Source: JBFWYO01 sp050186335
Lineage (GTDB): Bacteria; Pseudomonadota; Alphaproteobacteria; Bin65
Direction: 5' to 3'
Assembly (NCBI GenBank): GCA_050186335.1
Contig: JBFWYO010000053.1
Coordinates: 1-34,145, forward strand
Length of the DNA stretch: 34,145 bases
Shown: piece after piece, positions 1 through 7,443 of the stretch
How the letters are laid out: every line of letters starts with the position of its first letter
How positions within the stretch are numbered: the first letter of the stretch is position 1
The notes under the pieces: generated by a model
The model's input: only the letters and a program-made list of their open reading frames with translations
Databases searched by the model: none
What the model was told of the DNA's origin: nothing
Position numbers and translations under genes: made by a program

Positions 1-1
1 T

Positions 2-1156
2 CGGCATTCCGACGCGGAAGACATCGCCGCGATCCGCGATTCCGTGCGCGCTCTGTGCGCGCGGTTTCCCGGCAGCTATTGGCGCGCGCTGGATCGCGAA
101 CGCGCGTATCCGACCGGATTCGTCAAGGCGCTGACCGAGGCCGGGTATCTCGCGGTACTGATCCCTGAAGCATATGGCGGTAGCGGCCTGGGCCTGTCGG
201 CGGCGGCCGCGATTCTCGAAGAGGTCCACAAGAGCGGCGGCAACGGCGCCGCGTGTCACGCGCAGATGTACACCATGGGCACGCTGCTGCGACATGGTAC
301 CGAAGCACAGAAGCAGCGCTTTTTGCCGGCGATCGCGCGCGGCGAATTGCGGCTGCAGGCGTTCGGCGTGTCCGAGCCGACCTCCGGCACCGATACGCTG
401 AGCCTGCGCACCGTGGCGGTGCGCGAAGGAAATCATTATCGGGTCAACGGCCAGAAGATCTGGACTTCGCGCGCCGAGCATTCGGATCTGATGCTGCTGC
501 TCGCCCGTACCACGCCGAGAGACCAGGTGAAAAAGCGCGGCGACGGGCTGTCAGTGTTCGTGGTCGACATGCGCGAGGCCAAGGGCCTGACCATCCGGCC
601 AATCCGCACCATGATGAACCACGGCACGACGGAGATTTTCTTCGACAATCTGAGGGTGCCGGCCGAGAACCTGATCGGCGTCGAGGGCAAGGGGTTTCGG
701 TATATTCTGGACGGCATGAACGCCGAGCGCACATTGATCGCCGCGGAATGCATCGGCGACGCGCGCTGGTTCATCGACAAGGCCGCCGCTTACGCCAAGG
801 AGCGCCGCGTGTTCGACCGGCCGATCGGCCAGAACCAGGGCGTGCAGTTCCCGATCGCGCGCGCCTATGCCGCGACCGAAGCCGCGTCGCTGATGGTGGA
901 GAAATCCGCACGCCTGTTCGACAGCGGACAGACCAACGGCGAGATTGCGAACCTGGCGAAACTGCTGGCCGCCGACGCTTCGTGGCAGGCCGCCGACATG
1001 TGCGTGCAAGTGCATGGCGGCTTCGGCTTCGCCGAGGAATTCGACGTCGAACGCAAATTCCGCGAGGCGCGGCTCTATCAGGTGGCGCCGATCTCGACCA
1101 ACCTGATTCTGTCCTACATCGCCGAGCACGTGCTCGGCCTGCCGCGCTCGTATTGA
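2..1156 (+). CDS. Acyl-CoA dehydrogenase family protein (5' partial)
   Basis: This is an FAD-dependent acyl-CoA dehydrogenase that would introduce a double bond into an acyl-CoA thioester. The frame is open to the window edge, so the true start lies upstream; the GTG at 44 is only an internal codon. The flavin/substrate signature FGVSEPTSGTDT is followed by NGQKIWTSRAEHSDL, and the C-terminal helical domain contains ERRVFDRPIGQNQGVQFPI and the terminal GEH-like segment ending VLGLPRSY. The position of the usual catalytic glutamate (IYEGT in medium-chain enzymes) reads LYQVAPIST, so the canonical base is absent. This variant ending is, as I recall, common in proteobacterial paralogues. A CoA-transferase gene follows on the same strand after a repeat-filled gap, which suggests a shared acyl-CoA catabolic route. 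The substrate cannot be told. Confidence 0.9.
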   Translation, partial: RHSDAEDIAAIRDSVRALCARFPGSYWRALDRERAYPTGFVKALTEAGYLAVLIPEAYGGSGLGLSAAAAILEEVHKSGGNGAACHAQMYTMGTLLRHGTEAQKQRFLPAIARGELRLQAFGVSEPTSGTDTLSLRTVAVREGNHYRVNGQKIWTSRAEHSDLMLLLARTTPRDQVKKRGDGLSVFVVDMREAKGLTIRPIRTMMNHGTTEIFFDNLRVPAENLIGVEGKGFRYILDGMNAERTLIAAECIGDARWFIDKAAAYAKERRVFDRPIGQNQGVQFPIARAYAATEAASLMVEKSARLFDSGQTNGEIANLAKLLAADASWQAADMCVQVHGGFGFAEEFDVERKFREARLYQVAPISTNLILSYIAEHVLGLPRSY

Positions 1157-1210
1157 GATGGACGCCGCCGGCCTCGATCACGCGCGTATCGCCGTGGACA
1201 ATTCCTCCGT

Positions 1211-1325
1211 TGTCACCCCGGCCGGAGCGCAGCGGAGAGCCGGGATCCAGTCGTTCTGCGTTCGCGATCTCTGGACCCCGGATCGGCGCGCCGCTGCGCG
1301 TCGCTGGTCCGGGGTGACAATGGAA
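1211..1325. repeat. 115-bp palindromic intergenic repeat, copy 1
   Basis: The element begins TGTCACCCCGGCC and ends GGTCCGGGGTGACA followed by ATGGAA, so its ends are inverted repeats of about 12 bp. It also contains an internal GGATCC-type dyad. A second nearly identical copy starts 174 bp downstream in the same orientation. It carries no transposase. It resembles the short GC-rich palindromic elements scattered between genes in alphaproteobacterial genomes. The open frame that runs through it is a by-product of its composition. Confidence 0.85.
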
Positions 1326-1384
1326 GGTGATTCTCCAGGCCTCGTCCCGAGCCGTGTGCAAATCGCCGTGCGGGTTCCTCGCAT

Positions 1385-1499
1385 TGTCACCCCGGCCGGA
1401 GCGCAGCGGAGAGCCGGGGTCCAGTCGTTCCGCGTTCACGATCTCTGGACCCCGGATCGGCGCGCCGCTGCGCGTCGCTGGTCCGGGGTGACAATGGAA
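1385..1499. repeat. 115-bp palindromic intergenic repeat, copy 2
   Basis: This is the same element as at 1211-1325, with identical length and a handful of substitutions (for example GGGGTCCAG for GGGATCCAG and TTCCGCGTTCACG for TTCTGCGTTCGCG). The two copies fill most of the gap of about 377 bp between the acyl-CoA dehydrogenase and CoA-transferase genes. Each copy could fold into a long hairpin in RNA and might uncouple expression of the two genes. That role is inference only. Confidence 0.85.
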
Positions 1500-1533
1500 G
1501 TTATCGAGGCGCGTATGTCCAATTCCTCAACCC

Positions 1534-2658
1534 ATGGCTAATCCCGGCCCGCTCGCCGGCCTGCTCGTCGTCGCCATCGACCAAGCGGTGGCAGCGCCCT
1601 ATTGCGCCTCACGGCTGGCCGATGCCGGCGCCAGAGTCATCAAGGTCGAGCGCAAGGAAGGCGATTTCGCGCGCAACTACGACAAGGCCGCCAAGGGCGA
1701 GAGCGCGTATTTCGTCTGGCTCAATCGCGGCAAGGAGTCGATCGCGCTGGATTTGAAGGATTCGAACGACGCGGCGCTGCTGCATCGCATGATCGCCAAG
1801 GCGGATATTTTCATCCAGAACCTGATCCCCGGCGCCGCCGCCCGTGCGGGGTTCGATTCGGCCGAACTGCGCGCGCGCCACCCGCGCCTGATCACCTGCG
1901 ATATCTCCGGCTACGGCGAGGACGGGCCGAACCGCGACATGAAGGCGTACGATCTGCTGATCCAGGCCGAGACCGGCCTGGCCTCGGTCACCGGCAGCCC
2001 AGACGCGCCCGGGCGCGTCGGCGTGTCGGCGGTCGATATCGCCGCCGGCATGTATGCGCTGATCGGCATTCTCGAAGCCTTGGTCGAGCGCGCGCGCACC
2101 GGCAAGGGCAAAGGCATCCGGACGTCGTTGTTCGATGCCATGGCCGACTGGATGACCGTGCCGCTGCTGTTCCAGCACTACACCGGCAGTGCGCCCGCGC
2201 GGGTCGGCCTCGCGCATCCGTCGATTGCGCCATATGGCCGCTACGAATGCACCGATGGGCCGATCGTGATCGCGGTGCAGAACGAACGCGAGTGGCAACG
2301 CCTGTGCGCGAGCGTGCTCGGCGACGCAAAGCTCGCCGACGATCCGCGCTTCGGCAGCAATTCGTCGCGGGTCGCCAACCGCGCGCCGCTCGACGCGGCA
2401 TTGAATGCGATCTTCAACGCCTTGCCGCGCGCCGAACTCGCGGAACGCCTGCGCAAGGCTGATATCGCGTTCGGCAATTTGAATTCGACCAAGGATTTGT
2501 TGGCGCATCCGCATCTGCGCCGCGTACCGGTCGAAACGCCGGGCGGCACCGTCGAGCTGGTCGCCTCGCCGATTCGCGTCTCTGGCGAGCGCGACGCCTG
2601 GGGCGCCGTGCCGGCGCTCGACGAGCACGGCGCAAAACTGCGCGCGGAGTTTTCCTAA
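1534..2658 (+). CDS. CaiB/BaiF family CoA-transferase
   Basis: This 374-residue protein is a class III CoA-transferase, which moves CoA between carboxylic acids through an aspartyl-CoA mixed anhydride. The N-terminus has the family's opening fold (ASRLADAGARVIKVERKEGD, residues 25-44). It is followed by FVWLNRGKESIALDLK and the ISGYGEDGP segment near 124-132. Asp168, in VSAVDIAAGMYALIGILEAL, aligns with the catalytic aspartate of formyl-CoA transferase. The length is normal for the family. ATG 1534 follows the repeat region and has only a weak ribosome-binding site. The upstream acyl-CoA dehydrogenase suggests that this enzyme activates the same acid that the dehydrogenase oxidises. The stop lies 4 bp from the convergent livM1 stop. 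Confidence 0.9.
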   Translation: MANPGPLAGLLVVAIDQAVAAPYCASRLADAGARVIKVERKEGDFARNYDKAAKGESAYFVWLNRGKESIALDLKDSNDAALLHRMIAKADIFIQNLIPGAAARAGFDSAELRARHPRLITCDISGYGEDGPNRDMKAYDLLIQAETGLASVTGSPDAPGRVGVSAVDIAAGMYALIGILEALVERARTGKGKGIRTSLFDAMADWMTVPLLFQHYTGSAPARVGLAHPSIAPYGRYECTDGPIVIAVQNEREWQRLCASVLGDAKLADDPRFGSNSSRVANRAPLDAALNAIFNALPRAELAERLRKADIAFGNLNSTKDLLAHPHLRRVPVETPGGTVELVASPIRVSGERDAWGAVPALDEHGAKLRAEFS

Positions 2659-2662
2659 ACGC

Positions 2663-3709
2663 TCAGGCGCCCGGCGGCTTGATCAGCCCGAGCTTGCGGC
2701 ACACCCAGGGCCAGATGCCGCGCGGCTGGAACAGCACGATCGCAACCACGGCAAAGCCCCAAACGATGAATTTGATGCCGCCGACCTTGGCCTGCGGGTC
2801 GAGGATGCCGATCTCCTTGAGCCAGTCGACCGCGACGGTCAGCCCTTCGCTGAGCGGCGTCAGCATGAACGCGCCGACGATCGGCCCGAACAGCGTCCCC
2901 ACCCCGCCGACGATCGGCGCCAGCGTGACCTCGATGGATTTCTCGATGCCGAACAGGTCCTGCGGGAACAAGGCCGGATAGAGCGGCGGGTAGATGATCC
3001 CGGCCAGCGCCGCCATGCCGGCCGACGCCATGACCGCGTACATGCGATAGCGGAACACCGGCACGCCGGCCGCCTCCGCCGCCTCCGGGTTGTCGCGGAT
3101 CGCCCGCCAGAAATAGCCGATGCGGGCGTTCAGCAGCGCGCGGCAGAAAATCAGGCCGGCGAAGCACATTACGAACATGAAATAGTAGTGCAGTTCCGAG
3201 CGCCCGCGCAGCTTGAGCACGTCGATCGTCTTGGCGTCCTCGGCGTTGATCGGCGGCAGGAACAAGCCTTGCGTGCCGCCCAGAAAATCCGCATGCGCGA
3301 CCAGGATATTGGTGACTTCGGCAAAGCCGATGGTCAAGAGCGCGAAATAAACCCCGCCGACCGCGAACCGGAAACCGAGATAGCCGATGAACGCGCCGAC
3401 CGCGACCGCCAGCACGATGCCCGGCACGATGCCGATCAGCGCCGGGATGCCGAAGCTCTTGAACATGTAGGCGCTGGTATAGGCACCGATGCCGACGAAT
3501 AGCGCGTGGCCGATCGACAACAGCCCGGCGAAACCGAGCATCAGGTTCCACGCCTGGCCGACGAACGCCAGATAGAAGCAGATGATGGCGACCCGCTGAA
3601 TGTACTCGGTGCTGAAGAACGGCAGCAGCGCGAGCAGGATCAGCACGATCGCGAGCAGCAGCTTGCCGGTGCCGGTCAGTTCGCCGAGATTGAGGCTGCG
3701 CACGTTCAT
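2663..3709 (-). CDS. livM: LivM-type branched-chain amino-acid ABC permease (set 1)
   Basis: This 348-residue inner-membrane permease belongs to the hydrophobic amino-acid (HAAT) ABC family. The translated protein is strongly hydrophobic with many membrane segments. It carries the LivM hallmarks YLAFVGQAWNLMLGFAGLLS (about residues 47-66), GHALFVGIGAYTSAY, GGVYFALLTIGFAE, and the cytoplasmic coupling loop RAIRDNPEAAEAAGVPVFRYR. The ATG at 3709 is chosen because it overlaps the livH1 stop as TGATG, which indicates translational coupling; the frame stays open further upstream but there it shadows livH1. It is the last gene of the long minus-strand transporter locus and closely resembles livM2. 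Solutes other than leucine, isoleucine and valine (amides, aromatic acids, short acids) are possible for this family. Confidence 0.93.
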   Translation of the reverse strand: MNVRSLNLGELTGTGKLLLAIVLILLALLPFFSTEYIQRVAIICFYLAFVGQAWNLMLGFAGLLSIGHALFVGIGAYTSAYMFKSFGIPALIGIVPGIVLAVAVGAFIGYLGFRFAVGGVYFALLTIGFAEVTNILVAHADFLGGTQGLFLPPINAEDAKTIDVLKLRGRSELHYYFMFVMCFAGLIFCRALLNARIGYFWRAIRDNPEAAEAAGVPVFRYRMYAVMASAGMAALAGIIYPPLYPALFPQDLFGIEKSIEVTLAPIVGGVGTLFGPIVGAFMLTPLSEGLTVAVDWLKEIGILDPQAKVGGIKFIVWGFAVVAIVLFQPRGIWPWVCRKLGLIKPPGA

Positions 3710-4581
3710 CAGTGTTGCTTCTTGCCGAGCAGGCCCTGCGGGCGGAACAGCAGCAGCACGATCAGCAGCGCGAAGCTTACCGCGGTCTTCAACGACGGCT
3801 GCAAAAAGTCCGAAGCCAGCTGTTCGCTCACCCCGATCACGATGCCGCCGAGCAGCGCGCCGACCAGGCTCCCCATGCCGCCGACGATGACGACGATGAA
3901 CGCGAGCAGCGTATAGCTCGGTCCGACCGCCGGGCTGACCGGCGAAATCAGCAGCAGCATGCAGCCCGCGGCGCCGATGCAGGCCGCGCCGATACCGAAC
4001 GTCAGCGCATACAGGCGGCCGACGTTCAGGCCGACCACTTTGGCGCCGAGATAATTGTCGGCGCAGGCGCGGATCGCCCGGCCGACCGAGGAATATTTGA
4101 AGAACAGCATCAGCAGCGTGGCGACCACGATCGCGGCGACGGCGGCGTAGATCTTGGTCTTGTCGATGATGACGTTGCCGAACGCGAACGAATCGAGCGC
4201 GTAGGATACCTGCGCGCGCTGGTTGTCCGGCCCGAAACCGACCAGGCAAGCGTTGACCAGGATGATCGCGATGCCGGCCAGCAGCAGGAACTGCATGTGG
4301 TCGGGCAGATGCGAGACGCGGCTGATCACGACCTGTTGCAGCAGATAGCCGACCGCGAATAAAAGCACCGCGGCCAGGGGCACGCTGACCAGCGGGTCGA
4401 TGCCGAGCGAGTTGAACAGCACCAGGGCGAAGTACATCCCGATCGCCATCAATTCGCCGTGCGCGAAATTTACGATCCGGATGACGCCGAAGATCACCGA
4501 CAGGCCGAGCGCCGACAGGCCATAGACAAGCCCCGTGAGCAGGCCGGAAATGACCGCGTTGGCGATCCCCTCGAAATCCAA
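3709..4581 (-). CDS. livH: LivH-type branched-chain amino-acid ABC permease (set 1)
   Basis: This 290-residue integral membrane permease pairs with LivM1. LivH motifs are plain: GLLTGLVYGLSALGLSVIFGV near the N-terminus, RIVNFAHGELMAIGMY, the coupling region VGRAIRACADNYLGAKVVGLNV, and GGMGSLVGALLGGIVIGV. Translation begins at TTG (4581), preceded by a strong GGGAGAGG ribosome-binding site. No better ATG gives a full family-length N-terminus, and the paralogue livH2 starts the same way. About 90 bp containing a stable hairpin separates it from the binding-protein gene upstream. The stop overlaps the livM1 start by one base. Confidence 0.93.
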   Translation of the reverse strand: MDFEGIANAVISGLLTGLVYGLSALGLSVIFGVIRIVNFAHGELMAIGMYFALVLFNSLGIDPLVSVPLAAVLLFAVGYLLQQVVISRVSHLPDHMQFLLLAGIAIILVNACLVGFGPDNQRAQVSYALDSFAFGNVIIDKTKIYAAVAAIVVATLLMLFFKYSSVGRAIRACADNYLGAKVVGLNVGRLYALTFGIGAACIGAAGCMLLLISPVSPAVGPSYTLLAFIVVIVGGMGSLVGALLGGIVIGVSEQLASDFLQPSLKTAVSFALLIVLLLFRPQGLLGKKQH

Positions 4582-4621
4582 GCGAGCCTCTCCCGCCTCA
4601 AGTCGAATTGGCGATAACGAA

Positions 4622-4654
4622 GGGCCGCACCTGGCGTTCAGCCGGGCGCGGCCC
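4622..4654 (-). promoter_or_regulatory. Intercistronic hairpin after binding protein 1
   Basis: On the minus strand, GGGCCGC and GCGGCCC form the outer stem, and CC/GG plus GGC/GCC pairs continue inward to a TGAAC loop. No uridine run follows, so it is not a standard terminator. A hairpin between an abundant periplasmic binding-protein gene and its permease genes usually stabilises the upstream mRNA or lowers downstream expression. The matching spacer of set 2 has an equivalent hairpin. Confidence 0.6.
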
Positions 4655-4672
4655 TGCGAACATGCGTTCGGC

Positions 4673-5917
4673 CTAGCGCTTGTCCCAGGCGCGCATCGGC
4701 CAGATCGGCTTGCCTTCCGCGGCGGCGGCCGGCGCCACCGGCACCAGTTTGCCGGCGCGATTCTGGATCGCGGAGTTTTTCGTGTTCGGGTTCTGCCCCT
4801 TGTCGTTGAACGTCAGCGCCGGGCCGACGGTCACGTTGTCCGCGATGTTGGTCTTGCGCAGCGCCTCGATCAGCTTGCCCGCGTCGGTCGAGCCGGCGCG
4901 CTTGAACGCATCGGCGCAGATCAGCATCGCCTCGAACGAATGCGAGACGCTGGTGTTCATGGTGCGTCCCGGGAATTTCTTGGCCCAGCCCGCGAGCATG
5001 GCTTTCGAGAGTTTCTTGTTGGGATCGAACCACGGCACGAAGCTGATCACGTCGTCGGACAATTTGCCGAGCTGCTTGAGGAACGGGTCGTCGTATGGGC
5101 CCGGGCCCGAGCTCAGGATGCCCATCGGCGTCCAGCGCTGCTTGACCATTTCCTGCACGATCATGATCGCGTCGTTCAGGCGCGTGATGATCCACAATGC
5201 GTCGGCGTTGGCGCCCTTGGCCTTGCGTACCTCGGCCGACAGATCGCGCGCCGCGGCATCGTAGGAAATCACTTCGACCAGCTTGTACGGCATGTCGAAC
5301 TTGCCGATCAGGTTGACCGTGGCATCCTTCTGCGTCGTGCCGAACGTGTCGTTGGCGTGCATCAGCACGCAGGTCTTCGGCGCCTTGCCGGCAAGTTGGA
5401 ATATCTCCTTCTGCAGCAGGAACGCGTCGGTCGCGATCATCGGACCGGTCGGGAAATTCCGGAACACGGTCTTGAAGCGGCCGTCGGTGATCTGCGGCGC
5501 CGCCGCCACGTTGACCACGAGCGGAATGCCCTTGGCCTCGCATACCTGCGCGGCGGCGATCGTGCCGCCCGAATCGTAGCAGCCGACGATCATGTTGCAG
5601 CCCTGGTCGATCAGCTTCTGTGCCTGCGCGCCGGTGACGTCGACCTTGGTTTCCGTGTCGGCCTGGATCATGTCCCATTTCGGGTAGCCGAGCGTCGGCA
5701 GCACTTCGAGCGCCACGTCGGCGCCGCGCTGGCTGTCCATGCCGAACGCGGCCTGGATGCCGGTGCGCGGCAGCAGCATGCCGACCTTGAGCGGCGCGCC
5801 CTGCGCGCGGGCGAAGCGGAGCGGAACAGCGGCGGCGACGGTTGCGGCCGCGGCCGAGCCGGCGATGAACGTGCGGCGAGTGACCTTGCGGCCGCCGGTA
5901 GGCATTTTCTTGGACAT
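4673..5917 (-). CDS. ABC substrate-binding protein, branched-chain amino-acid type, Tat-exported (set 1)
   Basis: This 414-residue periplasmic solute-binding protein is of the Leu/Ile/Val-binding (periplasmic-binding type 1) class. A twin-arginine signal with Arg14-Arg15 (VTRRTFIAGSAAAAT) leads into a hydrophobic stretch and likely cleavage after the RFARA region near residue 38. The mature part opens LKVGMLLPRTGIQAAFGMDS, typical of the fold, and continues with MIVGCYDSGGTIAAAQVCEAKGIPLVV. Start ATG 5917 follows GAGGGAGA. The gene lies between livF and livH1. It is an evident paralogue of the protein at 9486-10727: both share the string TVAAAVPLRF before cleavage and the same C-terminal PIWPMRAWDKR/PIWPIRAWDKR ending. 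The ligand is unknown. Confidence 0.9.
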   Translation of the reverse strand: MSKKMPTGGRKVTRRTFIAGSAAAATVAAAVPLRFARAQGAPLKVGMLLPRTGIQAAFGMDSQRGADVALEVLPTLGYPKWDMIQADTETKVDVTGAQAQKLIDQGCNMIVGCYDSGGTIAAAQVCEAKGIPLVVNVAAAPQITDGRFKTVFRNFPTGPMIATDAFLLQKEIFQLAGKAPKTCVLMHANDTFGTTQKDATVNLIGKFDMPYKLVEVISYDAAARDLSAEVRKAKGANADALWIITRLNDAIMIVQEMVKQRWTPMGILSSGPGPYDDPFLKQLGKLSDDVISFVPWFDPNKKLSKAMLAGWAKKFPGRTMNTSVSHSFEAMLICADAFKRAGSTDAGKLIEALRKTNIADNVTVGPALTFNDKGQNPNTKNSAIQNRAGKLVPVAPAAAAEGKPIWPMRAWDKR

Positions 5918-5968
5918 GGTTTCTCCCTCTAAACGTCGATCGGGGTGGCGATCGAACGAGCTGGCAAC

Positions 5969-5997
5969 ATCTTAGAAGCGTGGCCTAGGGTTAACAA
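5969..5997 (-). promoter_or_regulatory. Candidate sigma-70 promoter for binding protein 1
   Basis: On the minus strand TTGTTA (5997-5992) and TAAGAT (5974-5969) are separated by exactly 17 bp and lie about 50 bp before the ATG at 5917. The match is moderate (4 of 6 bases in the -10). If real, it would let set 1 be transcribed independently of livG and livF. Confidence 0.35.
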
Positions 5998-6010
5998 GGC
6001 ACAGCCCGGC

Positions 6011-6718
6011 CTACAGGCCTAAATAGGCCTGCCTGACGCCGTCATTGTGCAGCAATTCTTCGCCCGTGCCCGACAAGGTGATCCGGCCGTTCTCGAGCAC
6101 ATAGGCGAAACTGGCCAATTTCAGCGACACCGCGACGTTCTGTTCGACCAGGATGACGGTCAGCCCTTCCTGATTCAGCTTGCGCACGATCTCGAACACC
6201 TCGGCGACGATGGCCGGTGCGAGGCCGAGCGACGGTTCGTCGAACATGATCAGTTCGGGTCGGCCCATCAGGCAGCGCCCGATCGCCAGCATCTGCTGTT
6301 CGCCGCCCGAGAGCGTGCCGGCCAATTGACTGCGGCGTTCCTTGAGACGCGGGAACATGCCGTAGACGCGCTCGATCGATTGCGCCTTGGCCGATTTGCC
6401 GCGCGGAACGAATGCGCCGACGTCGAGGTTTTCCTCGACCGTCATGGTCGGAAAAACTTGGCGTCCCTCGGCGACCTGGCCGATGCCGGCGTCGCACGTC
6501 TTGAAGCTCGGCCAACCGGTGATGTTCTGGCCCTTGAATTCAATCTTACCGCCGGCCGCGCGCTCGATGCCAGAAATGGTCCGGATCAACGACGACTTGC
6601 CCGCGCCGTTGGCGCCGACAATCGCGATCACCGCGCGTTCCGGCACCTGCAGCGAGACTTTGTCGAGCGCCTGCGCGTCGCCGTAATACAGATCCAGATT
6701 TTCTATCGAGAGGATCAT
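6011..6718 (-). CDS. livF: LivF-type ABC transporter ATPase
   Basis: This 235-residue ATPase couples ATP hydrolysis to the LivH/LivM permeases. Walker A is GANGAGKS (residues 35-42), the ABC signature is LSGGE (136-140) and Walker B is ELIMFDE (155-161). The switch region reads LVEQN instead of a histidine loop, which is usual for LivF. The ATG at 6718 overlaps the livG stop by four bases (ATGA); a start 24 bp upstream is also open but would lie inside livG. The last codons contain an 18-bp inverted repeat (6014-6031, arms CAGGCCTA/TAGGCCTG) that could form a hairpin at the end of the message. This is the only LivF in the window. Confidence 0.94.
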   Translation of the reverse strand: MILSIENLDLYYGDAQALDKVSLQVPERAVIAIVGANGAGKSSLIRTISGIERAAGGKIEFKGQNITGWPSFKTCDAGIGQVAEGRQVFPTMTVEENLDVGAFVPRGKSAKAQSIERVYGMFPRLKERRSQLAGTLSGGEQQMLAIGRCLMGRPELIMFDEPSLGLAPAIVAEVFEIVRKLNQEGLTVILVEQNVAVSLKLASFAYVLENGRITLSGTGEELLHNDGVRQAYLGL

Positions 6719-7440
6719 ACCGCTTCCTCGCCCAGATAGCATTCCAGCACCGCCGGGTCGCGCGTGACGTGCTGCGGCGTGCCCTGGCTGATGACCTCGC
6801 CGTGATGCAGCACCATGACCTGCTCGGACAGCGCCATGACCGCGCGCATCACGTGCTCGATCAGCAAAATGGTCAGCCCGGTGTCATTGCGCAGGCGGCG
6901 CAGCATATCGACCATCCGATCGGTCTCGGTCGGCCGCAGGCCGGCCATCACTTCGTCAAGCAACAGCAGCTTCGGCTTGGTCGCCAGCGCGCGCGCGACT
7001 TCGAGTCGCTTGCGGTCCGGCAACGTGAGATTCGATGCGTGCATATGGCGCTTGTCGGCGAGTTCCAGCAGATCGAGATACTGCACCGCGTCGCGCTGCG
7101 CGGCCTCGACGTTGCGCGTCTTGTGCAACGCACCGACGGTGACGTTCTCGAGCACGGTCAGATCCGGAAACGGTTTGACCAGCTGGAAAGTCCGGCCGAT
7201 GCCGGCATCGCAGATCTGGTCCGGACGCAGGCCGGTGATGTCAGTTCCCGCCAGGCGGACCTTGCCGCCGTCCGGCCGCAAGGCGCCGGCGACGAGATTG
7301 AACAAGGTGGTTTTACCCGCTCCGTTCGGCCCGATCAGGGCGAAGATCTGCCGCTCGGCGACCGACAGCGACACGTTCGCGACCGCGCGCAAGCCGCGGA
7401 AGCTTTTGGAGATGCTTTCGACTTCCAGCAACGACGCCAT
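6715..7440 (-). CDS. livG: LivG-type ABC transporter ATPase with a non-canonical signature motif
   Basis: This 241-residue ATPase partners LivF. Walker A is GPNGAGKT (residues 37-44), the Q-loop lies in RTFQLVKPF, and Walker B is LLLLDE with Glu163, followed by VMAGLRPTE. The H-loop reads LLIEHVM. The ABC signature, normally LSxGxxR in LivG, reads LTLPDRKRLE (138-147), so the conserved Ser-Gly pair is missing. I recall this variant from alphaproteobacterial LivG-like proteins, so it is probably a subfamily trait, not damage. Three bases separate it from livM2, and its stop overlaps livF, so livM2-livG-livF form one translationally linked block. Confidence 0.92.
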   Translation of the reverse strand: MASLLEVESISKSFRGLRAVANVSLSVAERQIFALIGPNGAGKTTLFNLVAGALRPDGGKVRLAGTDITGLRPDQICDAGIGRTFQLVKPFPDLTVLENVTVGALHKTRNVEAAQRDAVQYLDLLELADKRHMHASNLTLPDRKRLEVARALATKPKLLLLDEVMAGLRPTETDRMVDMLRRLRNDTGLTILLIEHVMRAVMALSEQVMVLHHGEVISQGTPQHVTRDPAVLECYLGEEAV

Positions 7441-7443
7441 GAT

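Noticed and set aside
1158..1541. Open frame of 127 codons between the acyl-CoA dehydrogenase and CoA-transferase genes
   Set aside because: It runs through both copies of the palindromic repeat and repeats its own peptide (TPAGAQRRAG twice); no ribosome-binding site and no family resemblance.
2663..4249. 528-codon frame reading through livM1 into livH1
   Set aside because: Upstream of 3709 it is an out-of-frame shadow of livH1; the overlap TGATG fixes the real start.
4535..5932. 465-codon plus-strand frame opposite the binding-protein gene
   Set aside because: Antisense GC-rich shadow with His/Arg/Asp-rich composition and no domain; the minus frame is a clear binding protein.
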